Shown piece after piece: positions 53,766 through 63,321 of a DNA stretch of 64,000 nt (the first letter of the stretch is position 1; the number at the start of each line of letters is the position of its first letter). The position numbers and the translations under genes were made by a program. This DNA is from an uncultured Lacticaseibacillus sp. (GTDB lineage Bacteria > Bacillota > Bacilli > Lactobacillales > Lactobacillaceae): contig CAKRNG010000010.1 in NCBI GenBank assembly GCA_934370925.1, forward strand, positions 1-64,000, in the 5' to 3' direction. Under the pieces are notes generated by a model that was not told the origin of the DNA, searched no databases, and worked only from the letters and a program-made list of their open reading frames with translations.

Positions 53766-53927
53766 AACCTTTTCAGGCGGGACATTATCGGCTTCGCGCT
53801 AATGTCTTATCGAGGGTAGGTTTGATCATCGATAAGACTTATCCTCCGAGTTTCGATGCAATCAATAATCAAATTGATGAAGCGCAAGGAGCGGCAGCGA
53901 CGTTGCGCCAACAAAAAGATGGACGGG
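53766..53927 (-). repeat. Repeat family B, copy B4 (full length, no C partner)
   Basis: Inverted relative to B3: it starts CTTTTCAGGCGGGACATT and ends GCGCAAGGAGCGGCAGCGAC plus GTTGCGCC. It sits alone between ezrA and the cysteine desulfurase gene. Confidence 0.87.
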
Positions 53928-53986
53928 CGTTGATTTTTTGTTATAATAATGCCAGCTTACTTATTTTTCGGAAGGAACTGTAAATA

Positions 53987-55135
53987 ATGATTTATTTTGA
54001 TAATAGTGCCACCACGCGCCCACTCGACAGCGTGTTACAGACGTACCAAACCGTGGCCACCGAGTTCTTCGGCAACCCGAGTTCTCTGCACAAGTTGGGC
54101 GACCGTGCCCGCGCGGTGGTGGAACAGTCACGTGCGCAAATTGCCCAGCTGATTCAAGCCAAGCCAGAAGAAATCTTCTTCACTAGCGGTGGCACAGAGG
54201 GGGACAACTGGATTGTGAAGGGTACCGCAATGTCCAAGCGCATGTTCGGTAAGCACATTATTACGTCCACCATCGAGCACCCCGCTGTTCGCGAGACGAT
54301 GAAGCAGCTGGAAGAACTCGGATTTGAAGTCACCTACCTCCCCGTCGATAAGCGTGGGTTTGTGAGCGTGGATGACCTCAAGGCGGCGTTGCGTTCAGAT
54401 ACTATCCTCGTGTCCATCATGGCGGTGAACAATGAAGTCGGCAGTATCCAGCCCATTGCGGCGATTGGGGATGCCTTGCAGGATTACCCAACCGTTCACT
54501 TCCACGTGGATGCCGTTCAGGCGGTTGGTAAAGGGGTGATGGATCAGATTCGCCACCCACGCGTTGATTTTCTGACCTTCTCTGGCCACAAGTTCCATGC
54601 ACTTCGCGGAACCGGGTTCATTTACGCCAAGTCCGGACGGCGGATTGAACCGTTGATGGCTGGTGGGGGCCAGGAAAAGGACCTGCGTAGTGGTACTGAA
54701 AACACACCAGGTATCGCGGCGCTCGCCAAAGCATTGCGTCTTTGCTTAGACAACGAACCTGAGAAGATTGCCCGGCAACAGGCCATTCGTCAGACCATTA
54801 CGGAATACGTACAGACGTTTGATGATGTCCACCTGTTCAGTGAATTGACGCCTGACTTTGCGCCACACGTACTCACGATGGCCATCAAGGGGGTTCGTGG
54901 TGAGACGATTGTGCACGCATTCGAGAACGAAGGGGTTTTCATGTCCACCACGAGTGCTTGCTCCAGTCGTTCTGGTCAGGAAAGTAGCACGCTCGCAGCC
55001 ATGAATGTACCGCAGAAGCTGGCGCAGTCTGCCATTCGGGTGAGCCTGGATGAAGCGAACACGATGGCGGAAGCCGAAGCGTTCAAAGCGGCCTTCCAAC
55101 GCGTTTACACGAACTTCCAGAAGCTTAAGGGGTAA
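53987..55135 (+). CDS. Cysteine desulfurase (NifS/IscS-like)
   Basis: This PLP enzyme takes sulfur from cysteine. The length is 382, the PLP lysine is K202 (TFSGHKFHALRG) and the active cysteine is C325 (STTSACSSRSGQ). It sits 125 nt before thiI, and in Gram-positives this enzyme feeds sulfur to ThiI for 4-thiouridine in tRNA. The ATG follows CGGAAGGAACTGTAAATA. Confidence 0.93.
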   Translation: MIYFDNSATTRPLDSVLQTYQTVATEFFGNPSSLHKLGDRARAVVEQSRAQIAQLIQAKPEEIFFTSGGTEGDNWIVKGTAMSKRMFGKHIITSTIEHPAVRETMKQLEELGFEVTYLPVDKRGFVSVDDLKAALRSDTILVSIMAVNNEVGSIQPIAAIGDALQDYPTVHFHVDAVQAVGKGVMDQIRHPRVDFLTFSGHKFHALRGTGFIYAKSGRRIEPLMAGGGQEKDLRSGTENTPGIAALAKALRLCLDNEPEKIARQQAIRQTITEYVQTFDDVHLFSELTPDFAPHVLTMAIKGVRGETIVHAFENEGVFMSTTSACSSRSGQESSTLAAMNVPQKLAQSAIRVSLDEANTMAEAEAFKAAFQRVYTNFQKLKG

Positions 55136-55209
55136 TGACAAACGGTGCATCAAGTGCGTGCTGCCTATGTTAGAACCGACACATTTCCTGACGTACTTAC
55201 ATCTACTAG

Positions 55210-55240
55210 TAAAAAGGCAACCAGTCTGGGTTACCTTTTT
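55210..55240 (+). terminator. Hairpin between the cysteine desulfurase gene and thiI
   Basis: The arms AAAAAGGCAACC and GGGTTACCTTTTT are followed by CCC, so it may slow or partly end transcription before thiI. Confidence 0.6.
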
Positions 55241-55260
55241 CCCATCAAGAAAGGATTAAC

Positions 55261-56478
55261 ATGCAATACTCAGAAATCATGGTTCGTTACGGCGAACTGT
55301 CTACTAAAGGTAAGAACCGCAAGTCTTTCATCGGACGGCTAAACGGGAATATCGCCAAGTCACTGCACGATTTCCCTAACCTGACCATCCGGCCCAAGCG
55401 CGACAGGACCCACATCGAGTTGAACGGCACTGATGCCCAGCCCGTGATGGATCGTCTCGGCAAGGTGTTCGGTATTCAGTCCTTCTCGCCCAGTGTCGCT
55501 GTGGCTAAGGATATGGATGAAATCCGTGCTGTTGCGCTTGAAATGATGAACGACGCGGCGCCAAAGGGATGCACGTTCAAGGTGGAAACCAAGCGGAGTG
55601 ACAAGACGTTCCCCCTCGACACGAACGGCATGAACCTGGCGCTTGGGGACTACCTGACTGAAGAACGCCCAGACCTCGTGGCGAAGATGAAGCAGCCAGA
55701 TGTTGCCTTGCGCGTTGAGATTCGCCGTGAAGCCGTCTTCCTGTCCACCACCACCGTGAAGGGCGCGGGTGGCTTACCTGTTGGAACGGCGGGGAAGGCC
55801 GCAATGATGCTTAGCGGTGGGATTGATTCACCCGTTGCGGCATACTTGGCGTTGAAGCGTGGGGTGGATATTGAAATGGTTCACTTCTTCAGCCCCCCAT
55901 ACACGAGCGATAACGCGTTGAACAAGGCCAAGGAACTGACCGCCAAGTTGACGCCATACGTGGGCAGCATTACCTTCATCGGCGTGCCATTCACGCACAC
56001 GCAGGAAGAAATTAAGGCGAAGGTGCCAGAAGGATACTTGATGACCATTCAGCGGCGGATGATGTTGCGGCTGACGGAAGCCATTGCGAACCAGCGCGGG
56101 GATCTCGTGATTTTCAACGGGGAATCCGTGGGGCAGGTTGCTTCCCAGACGCTCGCATCCATGGCGGCCATCAATGACGTGTCCGTGATGCCAATCGTGC
56201 GTCCCGTAGCCACGATGGACAAGACGGAGATTATTGCGCAGGCGGAGAAGATTGATACGTACGAATTGTCCATCATGCCATTTGAAGACTGCTGCACCAT
56301 CTTCGCGCCACCAGCACCGAAGACACAGCCAAAAATCGAAGTCGCACGCCACTATGAATCTAAGATTGACGTTGAAGGATTGATGGCGGAAGCACTCGCC
56401 AACCTGAGCATCGATGTCATTCGTCCGGGTCAGGAATTCCTGAACCAGGATCAGGATATTATTGCGGAGCTGCTGTAG
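55261..56478 (+). CDS. thiI: tRNA 4-thiouridine synthetase ThiI
   Basis: ThiI activates U8 of tRNA with ATP and adds sulfur. The protein (405 aa) has a ferredoxin-like part, a THUMP domain (about 60-165), and a PP-loop ATPase domain with [12 protein letters not shown] (SGGIDS at 185-190). The C-terminal rhodanese domain of enterobacteria is absent, as usual in Gram-positives, where the linked desulfurase delivers the sulfur directly. The ATG follows AGAAAGGATTAAC. Confidence 0.95.
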   Translation: MQYSEIMVRYGELSTKGKNRKSFIGRLNGNIAKSLHDFPNLTIRPKRDRTHIELNGTDAQPVMDRLGKVFGIQSFSPSVAVAKDMDEIRAVALEMMNDAAPKGCTFKVETKRSDKTFPLDTNGMNLALGDYLTEERPDLVAKMKQPDVALRVEIRREAVFLSTTTVKGAGGLPVGTAGKAAMMLSGGIDSPVAAYLALKRGVDIEMVHFFSPPYTSDNALNKAKELTAKLTPYVGSITFIGVPFTHTQEEIKAKVPEGYLMTIQRRMMLRLTEAIANQRGDLVIFNGESVGQVASQTLASMAAINDVSVMPIVRPVATMDKTEIIAQAEKIDTYELSIMPFEDCCTIFAPPAPKTQPKIEVARHYESKIDVEGLMAEALANLSIDVIRPGQEFLNQDQDIIAELL

Positions 56479-56544
56479 GACGGTAAAACGTATCCCTGAA
56501 TGTCGGTGAATGAAGCGTTACGAAGAGGTCATTTAATCGATTGC

Positions 56545-56599
56545 TAAAAAACCAGCCCCCTGCATCCAAAGCTAGGATACGGGGGGGCTGGTTTTTTAT
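56545..56599. terminator. Bidirectional terminator between thiI and the OppA-like gene
   Basis: The arms AAAAAACCAGCCCCC and GGGGGGCTGGTTTTTT form a long hairpin usable from both sides. Confidence 0.92.
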
Positions 56600-56612
56600 T
56601 GTTTAAACGTGA

Positions 56613-58250
56613 TTACTTCATTCGAACATATTCGTAATTGATGACGCCCGTTTTGAGAATCGGGAATTGGGCAACGCGGTCGGAGAGCAGGTAAGCTAGA
56701 CCACTTTGGTAGACGCCCACAGTTGGGACTTTTTGAGTCATCACGTACTTTTCAGCTTCGAGTGTGGTCCGCCAACGCTTCTTATCGGCCACACCCAACT
56801 CGTTGGTGATGGTGGTGAGCATTTTATCGTACGTTGCATCGCTGAATCCTGAGATGTTGAGGGGACTATCCGTTTGGTTGAAGCTGAGTAGGCCATATGG
56901 GTCGCTGGTAGAAGGTGACCAGGTGGCAAAAGCAATTTGATATTTGCCCGCTGATTCGAGGGCAACGCGCTTAGCCAGTGTGGTCGAGACAACCTTGACG
57001 GAAAGGCCTGGAAGATTGTGTTCTAGCTGGCCCTTGAGGAATTGGCCCACGAGTTTTGCTTCGTCTGTGTCCGCAATGTTGAGGGTGACGGTTAAGCTTG
57101 ACTTCTTGAGTGACTGTTTTGCCTTCTGCCATTCACTCCGCGCGTAACTGGCGTCGTAGGGGAGTAAATCACCATTTTTGGCGCGAAAGTCAGTTCCGGA
57201 TGGTGAACTGTTTAAGCCCGCGGGGATGAGGCCGTTAAGCGAAACGGACCCATTGCCTAACTTGCCCGTTGTCAGTAGGTGCTTGTCGAACGCGGTGGCA
57301 ATTGCCCGTCGCAGGTGGACGTTTCCCGTTACGCTGTCCTTGACGTTGAAGAAAAGGTAGGCGCCCGTTGTGGTGGACATCCGCTTCAGACGTTGGTGAC
57401 CGGTGTATTTGGGGATGGTGTCTGAACTGATTGCGGTGTAGTCGAGCTGCCCCTTTTCAAGCTTGGTTGCAGCGACTTGATTGTCTTTTGCAACACTGAA
57501 TTGAATCTGCTCCAACGTGACGCGGGTTTGGGCAGCGTAGGTGGGATTGCGGATGAAGGCCCAACGGTTGTCTTTTTCCCCAGACCAGCCCGTGATGCGA
57601 AAGGGACCACACGTGAGAATGCGCGTTGATGTCGTCCCATATCGTGTTCCTTGCTTCGTGGCGTACGCACGGTTAATCGGCATGAAGGACGTCTGCGATA
57701 GAATCTCGTCCAGAACGGGTGTGGCTGCGATGAGGGAAACACGGAGCTTATATTTACCGAGCGCCTTGACACCGAGTGCCGACACAGGCTTGGTTCCCTT
57801 ACGCACCGCCGCACCGTTAACCAATAAATCGATATTGCTGGCATTACGCGAGTTCGTTTTTGGGTCCGCAAGACGTTGCCAAGCATACACGAAGTCGTCG
57901 GCCGTGACGGGACTCCCGTTTGACCACGTAAAGTGTCGGAGGGTGAAGGTGTAAACCTTCTTATCCTTCGAGATGGTCGGGTGACCGTTACTGATGACGG
58001 GAATAGTTTTTCCCGTTGCGTTAGGGCCGTATAGCCCGTCGATAAGGTTACTGATGGTGCTGCCGGCAATTGACGTTGAATATTTCGTGCTATCAAGCGA
58101 TTCGAGCTGAGTCGCCGTATTGACGCGTAACGTGGTGCTGGTGAGGTTGTTGTCGGTAGGAGCTGGCTGTTGCCGGAAGTACAGGCCCCCTGCGATGGTT
58201 GCACCGATGCCAACCGCAATAATGCTCCCCAAGATTGTTTGATTTTTCAT
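56613..58250 (-). CDS. OppA-like peptide ABC transporter substrate-binding protein, orphan and without lipobox
   Basis: This 545-residue protein has the SBP_bac_5 fold (VYTFTLRHFTWSNGSPVTADDF, in two steps about 98-119, and YDASYARSEW). The N-terminus (KNQTILGSIIAVGIGATIAGGLYF) is a membrane segment with no lipobox cysteine, so it is anchored by the helix rather than by lipid. No Opp permease or ATPase gene is close. It could supply a distant Opp system. The ATG follows GGGGACCAAAA. Confidence 0.88.
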   Translation of the reverse strand: MKNQTILGSIIAVGIGATIAGGLYFRQQPAPTDNNLTSTTLRVNTATQLESLDSTKYSTSIAGSTISNLIDGLYGPNATGKTIPVISNGHPTISKDKKVYTFTLRHFTWSNGSPVTADDFVYAWQRLADPKTNSRNASNIDLLVNGAAVRKGTKPVSALGVKALGKYKLRVSLIAATPVLDEILSQTSFMPINRAYATKQGTRYGTTSTRILTCGPFRITGWSGEKDNRWAFIRNPTYAAQTRVTLEQIQFSVAKDNQVAATKLEKGQLDYTAISSDTIPKYTGHQRLKRMSTTTGAYLFFNVKDSVTGNVHLRRAIATAFDKHLLTTGKLGNGSVSLNGLIPAGLNSSPSGTDFRAKNGDLLPYDASYARSEWQKAKQSLKKSSLTVTLNIADTDEAKLVGQFLKGQLEHNLPGLSVKVVSTTLAKRVALESAGKYQIAFATWSPSTSDPYGLLSFNQTDSPLNISGFSDATYDKMLTTITNELGVADKKRWRTTLEAEKYVMTQKVPTVGVYQSGLAYLLSDRVAQFPILKTGVINYEYVRMK

Positions 58251-58397
58251 TTTTGGTCCCCTAGGCGTCCGTTAATGGCTTTAAGTGACAAAAGTTGTGC
58301 GAAAAAATAATTTAATGCTATGCATAGCTTATGACATGCTCTAATATAAATAAACGGTAATGTGCAATTTTTGAGAAAAAAAGCAAGGGGGCGCACC

Positions 58398-59531
58398 ATG
58401 TTTGATTGGAATAACTGGTCCGTTGAATTCGTGGTTGCCATTTTCTTCATCACTGGCTTCTCGGCATTCTATAACGCAATCAGTCTCTGGTTGCGGCAGC
58501 GTTTCGAATCAAAACATCAGGGGCAGGCATACGCACGTGTGGGGTTACTACTGTTTACGCTCATTATGGTGTTGTTCTGTCAGGTTGCTGAGTTCTGGAA
58601 TCCCATTAATAGTGATGCCTACATGAACTGGGCGCTTTACGTCTTATTCATTCCGCTTCTAGATGAGGCAGTTGCCCCACTGGAGTTTGTGATTCGGGCC
58701 ATTGGTATTGGCGGTTTCTGGTTATTCAACGGGACGGTTACCGCAAGTGTTTTCTGGTTGTCGCTCTTCATGGTTATCATCATCTTGGCGCTCACTGGTT
58801 ACATGCACCGAACACTCGACCGTGCACACCCGTTGACGGTTGCCATCGCGGTTTGGTTTGCCATTGCATTTTGGATTACGCAAACGCAATTAATGCTGAT
58901 TAACCTCGTCATGGGGGTAGTTATGTTTGCCAGCATGAACCTGTTCGCAGCGATGTACTGGTCGATTGGTCAGAAGGCGCAACGAGAACGCACACGTCTG
59001 ATTGAACAGGTCAACCGCGACACATTGACGAACGCGGGAAGTGTCTTTGCGTTTCAGGACGACGGGCGCAACTTATTACCAAGAATCCGTGAGAGTGGCG
59101 AGCCATTATCGCTTGCCATGTTCGACATTGACCACTTTAAGCAGGTAAACGACAAATATGGACACGCCATGGGAAATTATGTCTTGCAAGAGGTCACAGC
59201 CTTAATCACGCAAATCATTCATGAAGGCTGTGTTGATCAGAGCGAGTTGTACCGAACGGGTGGGGAAGAATTCAACATCATCTTCCTGAATGCAGATGTG
59301 TCGACAATTACACCGGTGATTGCGGACATCCTGAACGAGGTACGGCAACACGCCTTCGAATTCGAGGGGCAACGCGTTCAAATCACCTTGTCCATGGGCG
59401 TCACGCAGGTGCAGGCGGCGGATGCGGGATTCGAGGACATCTACGAACGGGCAGATAAATACCTGTACATCTCAAAGCAAGAGGGCCGCGACTGCGCCAC
59501 TTTGGAAGGAAAAACCGTCACAATGCTATAG
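58398..59531 (+). CDS. Membrane diguanylate cyclase (GGDEF domain)
   Basis: From ATG 58398 (SD AAGGGGG) the protein has 377 residues. It shows six or seven membrane segments (about 8-190), then a cytosolic GGDEF domain (about 205-377) with D243 (FDIDHFKQVND) and the active-site GGEEF (288-292). These residues predict real c-di-GMP synthesis. The RxxD inhibitory site expected about five residues before GGEEF is missing (that segment is VDQSELYRT). No EAL, HD-GYP or PilZ protein is seen in the window. Confidence 0.9.
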   Translation: MFDWNNWSVEFVVAIFFITGFSAFYNAISLWLRQRFESKHQGQAYARVGLLLFTLIMVLFCQVAEFWNPINSDAYMNWALYVLFIPLLDEAVAPLEFVIRAIGIGGFWLFNGTVTASVFWLSLFMVIIILALTGYMHRTLDRAHPLTVAIAVWFAIAFWITQTQLMLINLVMGVVMFASMNLFAAMYWSIGQKAQRERTRLIEQVNRDTLTNAGSVFAFQDDGRNLLPRIRESGEPLSLAMFDIDHFKQVNDKYGHAMGNYVLQEVTALITQIIHEGCVDQSELYRTGGEEFNIIFLNADVSTITPVIADILNEVRQHAFEFEGQRVQITLSMGVTQVQAADAGFEDIYERADKYLYISKQEGRDCATLEGKTVTML

Positions 59532-59570
59532 TTTGGCTCGCAGTTGGGAATTGCCCTCTTTATTTAGGGA

Positions 59571-59743
59571 AAGTCTTTTCGGGCGGGATATTCGCGGCTG
59601 TGCGCGAATGTCTTATCGAGGATAGGGTTGCTCACTAAAACTTGATTTACTGATATGACACGTTCGAGTATCAAAGTAACCAATCGACGAACGAATGCAA
59701 CGCAAGGAGCGATAGCGACGTTGCGTCAACATCTTTTCATCCA
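59571..59743 (-). repeat. Repeat family B, copy B5 (full length)
   Basis: Inverted: it starts GTCTTTTCGGGCGGGATATTCGCG-like (hairpin 59585-59613) and ends ACGCAAGGAGCGATAGCGAC plus GTTGCGTC. It is 27 bp from C5. Confidence 0.87.
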
Positions 59744-59769
59744 AACAAGAAGATGATTAGCGGAAGATG

Positions 59770-60152
59770 TAGGCAGTTGTGGGGGGAAGTTCGGCGGAGG
59801 TTTTGGGGTGCGGAAGTGGTGAAGGTATCTTGAGGCTGCGCCATAAGTCCAAGGCACACGAACATTACATCCAGTCGCGCGCCAAAAGACTGCCCCCTAA
59901 CATACAAGACAGGCCCGGTAGAAATCCTAAGTTCGGGATTTCCACCGGGCCTGCCTTGTATACCGGGGCCAAACCGTCTTTTGGCGCAGCCTCTAGATAC
60001 GGGACGACTTTGAGACTGGCAGGCGGGTTTCCTGACAGGCTCAAAGCGAGGTGGAATAACTTTGGCCCGGGTTTGGCCGAAGTTATGGAACCGTGCCCCA
60101 CCACTGGAGACACACCAAAACCGGAGCTGAACTTTCCCCCGCAACCGCCGTG
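59770..60152 (-). repeat. Repeat family C, copy C5 (long form, interrupted by A4)
   Basis: The first end is GTTGTGGGGGGAAGTTCGGC (59777-59796); the last end is ACTTTCCCCCGCAACCGCC (60131-60149). Inside are A4 (59825-60000) and segment D (about 60010-60070, TTGAGACTGGCAGGCGGG and CTCAAAGCGAGGTGG). The CGTGCCCCACCACTGGAG block (60091-60108) is as in C1. Confidence 0.85.
59825..60000 (-). repeat. Repeat family A, copy A4, with clear terminal inverted repeats, inside C5
   Basis: The ends are GTATCT-T-GAGGCTGCGCC and GGCGCAGCCTC-T-AGATAC: 17 of 18 bases are symmetric. The element is 176 bp and contains the usual central hairpin TACAAGACAGGCCCGG.. with ..CCGGGCCTGCCTTGTA. Confidence 0.9.
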
Positions 60153-60189
60153 CCCGTGCCCCGCAACTGCCGACCCTAACACAAAACAG

Positions 60190-60217
60190 TTGAGCTTTTG
60201 CAAACCTGTGATATAAT
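60190..60217 (+). promoter_or_regulatory. Promoter of the valS T-box unit
   Basis: TTGAGC (60190-60195), a 16-bp spacer and TATAAT (60212-60217) with TGA directly before it (extended -10). It lies about 40 bp after C5. Confidence 0.7.
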
Positions 60218-60221
60218 TGTG

Positions 60222-60442
60222 GCAACATGTTGAACGAGAGGGTCATCGGTGGCGGTTTCCAGAAAGTGGGAGTGGCTGTGAACCCTAACCAAACCCGATG
60301 ATTGTAGCTCGTGAGTGCCAACCTGAACGTAAGTAAGGTGGGCCGGCTACGTCCGTTACCCGTACCGAGTGGGGCGCGAGCCCAATTTAGGTGGTACCGC
60401 GAGTTAACTCGTCCTAATTTTATATTAGGGCGAGTTTTTTTG
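60222..60442 (+). promoter_or_regulatory. T-box leader of valS
   Basis: The motif TTAGGTGGTACCGCGAG is at 60387-60403, and the terminator (arms AACTCGTCCTAAT and ATTAGGGCGAGTT) is at 60405-60436 with seven T. It is the usual tRNA-sensing attenuator. The leader begins about 7 nt after the promoter. Confidence 0.93.
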
Positions 60443-60481
60443 TTCTTCCAACATAAAAACTGCGACATAGGAGTGAGTCAT

Positions 60482-63133
60482 ATGACCAAAGAATTAGCAC
60501 CAAAGTACGACCCCAAAACGGTTGAAACCGGCCGTTATGAAGAATGGGTTGAATCCGGCGTTTTCAAGCCAAGTGGCGACAAAACTGCCAAGCCTTACAC
60601 CATCGTGATTCCACCACCTAACGTGACCGGAAAGTTGCACATGGGTCACGCCTGGGATACGACGCTCCAGGACATGATTATCCGTCAGAAGCGGATGCAG
60701 GGTTTTGATACCCTCTACCTGCCAGGGATGGACCATGCTGGGATTGCCACGCAGGCGAAGGTTGAAGCCAAGCTGCGTGAAGAGGGTATCTCCCGTTACG
60801 ACCTCGGCCGCGAAGCTTTCGTCGGCAAGGTTTGGGAATGGAAGGATGAATTCAGCAAGATTATCCGTGCGCAATGGGGCAAGATGGGACTTTCCCTTGA
60901 TTACGATCGGGAACGGTTCACCCTTGACGAAGGTCTTTCTGAAGCTGTCCGCAAAGTGTTCGTTCAGCTTTACAACGAAGGCTTGATCTACCGCGGTGAA
61001 TACATCGTTAACTGGGACCCACAGGCACGGACGGCACTTTCCGACATCGAAGTGATTCACCAAGATGACGAAGGGGCTTTCTACCACATGATTTACAAGT
61101 ATGCGGATGGTACGGAAGGTGGCATTGAAATTGCCACGACCCGTCCAGAAACCATGTTTGGGGATACTGCGGTAGCTGTGAACCCTAAGGACCCACGTTA
61201 CAAGGACATGATTGGCAAGAATGTCATCGTGCCAGGTGTTGGCCGTGAAATCCCAATTATCGGGGATCAGCACGCGGACATGGACTTCGGGACCGGGGCC
61301 GTTAAGATTACACCAGCCCACGACCCCAATGACTTCCAGGTCGGGAACCGGCACAACTTGGAACGCATTAATTGTATGAACGACGACGGCACGATGAACG
61401 AGAACGCTGGCAAGTACAACGGCCTTGACCGTTTCGACTGCCGTAAGCAACTCGTTGCTGATCTGCAGGCTTCCGGCGACTTGATTGAAATCGAACCAAT
61501 TGTGCACTCAGTTGGCCACTCCGAACGTACTGGTGTTCAGGTTGAAGCCCGCCTGTCAACGCAGTGGTTCGTGAAGATGGAACCCCTCGCCAAGAAGCTG
61601 CTCGACAACCAGAAGACGGACAACAAGGTCGACTTTGTACCTGCACGTTTCGAACACACGCTGGTTAACTGGATGGAAAACATCCATGACTGGGTCATTT
61701 CCCGTCAGCTCTGGTGGGGACACCAGATTCCTGCTTGGTACAACAAGCAGACCGGCGAAATGTACGTTGGGATGGAAGCGCCAGAAGACGCTGAAAACTG
61801 GGAACAGGACGAAGACGTGCTGGACACGTGGTTCAGTTCCGCACTTTGGCCATTCTCCACACTCGGCTGGCCTGACGAAAACGCTGAGGACTACAAGCGC
61901 TACTACCCAACCAACACGCTGGTAACGGGTTACGATATCATTCCGTTCTGGGTTGCCCGGATGATGTTCCAGGGGTTGCACTTCACCAACCAGCGCCCAT
62001 TCGAACACACCTTGATTCATGGCTTGATGCGTGATGAACAGGGGCGTAAGATGAGTAAGTCACTCGGCAATGGGATTGACCCAATCGACGTGATTGATAA
62101 GTACGGGACGGACGCATTGCGTTGGTTCCTTGCGAACGGGACAACACCTGGTCAGGATGCCCGCTTCAGTTACAAACAGCTTGACGCTGCGTGGAACTTC
62201 ATCAACAAGATTTGGAACGTTTCCCGTTACGTCATGATGAACTTGGGTGACCAGAAATCTGGTCAGAAGCCAAATCCAGAAACCTTCGACTTGGCAGACA
62301 AGTGGATTTTTGCCGAACTGAACAAGACCATCCGTTCCGTGACCGCGAAGTTCGATAAGTTCGAATTCGGTGAAGCGGGTCGTGACCTGTACAACTTTAT
62401 CTGGGGTGAATTTGCTGACTGGTACATTGAAATCAGTAAGGAAACACTCACGGGTGATGACGAAGCGGCCAAGGCAACCAAGCGGACGAACCTGACCTAC
62501 GTGCTGGATCAGATTCTGCGTCTCCTGCACCCAATCATGCCATTCGTCACGGAAGAACTCTGGCAGTCCTTGCCACACGAAGGCGATTCCATCGTGACAG
62601 CAGCATACCCAGAAGCGCAAGCAGCCTTCGACAACGATGAAGCTGTTGCGGAAATGACGAACGTGATTGAACTCATCCGTGCCGTGCGGAATATCCGTAA
62701 TGAAGTGAACGCACCATTGTCCACACCAATTGACGTGATTATTTCCCTGAACGACAACGGTTTGGAACAGGCATTCACCGCCAACCGCGCCGTGCTCGAC
62801 CGGTTCTTGCACACAAAGACGCTCGACATCCTGCCAGAAGGGGCACCTGTTGCGGAAGCAAAGACCGCGGCATCCGCTGTGATGGCTGGGGCAACCGTCT
62901 ACGTGCCACTTGCAGAACTGATTGACTTCGATGCTGAAATTGAGAAGTTGAACAAGACAATCGGTAAGCTGGAAGGCGAACTGACCCGCATCGACAAGAA
63001 GCTGGGCAACCAAGGCTTCATTGCGAAGGCACCTGCCGCCGTTATCGACGAACAGAAGGCCAAGCGCGACGAATACAGTGCACAGCTCCAGGCTGCTCAG
63101 GACCGAATTAAGGAACTGAACGCCGCACGCTAA
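60482..63133 (+). CDS. valS: Valyl-tRNA synthetase
   Basis: This class I synthetase is 883 residues long, starting at ATG 60482 (SD AGGAGTG). It has the HIGH motif HMGH (53-56), the CP1 editing domain, the KMSKS motif KMSKS (523-527), an anticodon-binding helical domain and a C-terminal coiled coil (about 815-883). All landmark motifs are intact. The frame runs further upstream but overlaps the T-box. It is followed by repeat A5, whose hairpin may be its terminator. Confidence 0.97.
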   Translation: MTKELAPKYDPKTVETGRYEEWVESGVFKPSGDKTAKPYTIVIPPPNVTGKLHMGHAWDTTLQDMIIRQKRMQGFDTLYLPGMDHAGIATQAKVEAKLREEGISRYDLGREAFVGKVWEWKDEFSKIIRAQWGKMGLSLDYDRERFTLDEGLSEAVRKVFVQLYNEGLIYRGEYIVNWDPQARTALSDIEVIHQDDEGAFYHMIYKYADGTEGGIEIATTRPETMFGDTAVAVNPKDPRYKDMIGKNVIVPGVGREIPIIGDQHADMDFGTGAVKITPAHDPNDFQVGNRHNLERINCMNDDGTMNENAGKYNGLDRFDCRKQLVADLQASGDLIEIEPIVHSVGHSERTGVQVEARLSTQWFVKMEPLAKKLLDNQKTDNKVDFVPARFEHTLVNWMENIHDWVISRQLWWGHQIPAWYNKQTGEMYVGMEAPEDAENWEQDEDVLDTWFSSALWPFSTLGWPDENAEDYKRYYPTNTLVTGYDIIPFWVARMMFQGLHFTNQRPFEHTLIHGLMRDEQGRKMSKSLGNGIDPIDVIDKYGTDALRWFLANGTTPGQDARFSYKQLDAAWNFINKIWNVSRYVMMNLGDQKSGQKPNPETFDLADKWIFAELNKTIRSVTAKFDKFEFGEAGRDLYNFIWGEFADWYIEISKETLTGDDEAAKATKRTNLTYVLDQILRLLHPIMPFVTEELWQSLPHEGDSIVTAAYPEAQAAFDNDEAVAEMTNVIELIRAVRNIRNEVNAPLSTPIDVIISLNDNGLEQAFTANRAVLDRFLHTKTLDILPEGAPVAEAKTAASAVMAGATVYVPLAELIDFDAEIEKLNKTIGKLEGELTRIDKKLGNQGFIAKAPAAVIDEQKAKRDEYSAQLQAAQDRIKELNAAR

Positions 63134-63144
63134 GCATAAAAAAG

Positions 63145-63270
63145 GTTCCGCGACCGCACCAGAAGACGGTTTGGTCCCGGTAGACAAGGCTGGTCCCACG
63201 AAATTCCGAACACAGGATTTCTATGGGGGCCAGCCTTGTCTGTTATTGGGCATCTGTTTTTGGGGTGGTT
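63145..63270 (+). repeat. Repeat family A, copy A5 (diverged)
   Basis: The hairpin arms GACAAGGCTGG and CCAGCCTTGTC (63183-63240) are kept. They meet at GAAATTCCGAACACAGGATTTC, where the loop has changed. The part upstream (GCACCAGAAGACGGTTTGG) matches A2; the right half beyond 63240 is weak. It lies between valS and folC. Confidence 0.75.
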
Positions 63271-63321
63271 GCACACGATGCTTTTTTTACCGAATTACGA
63301 ATACGAAAGGAAGAAATTGAA

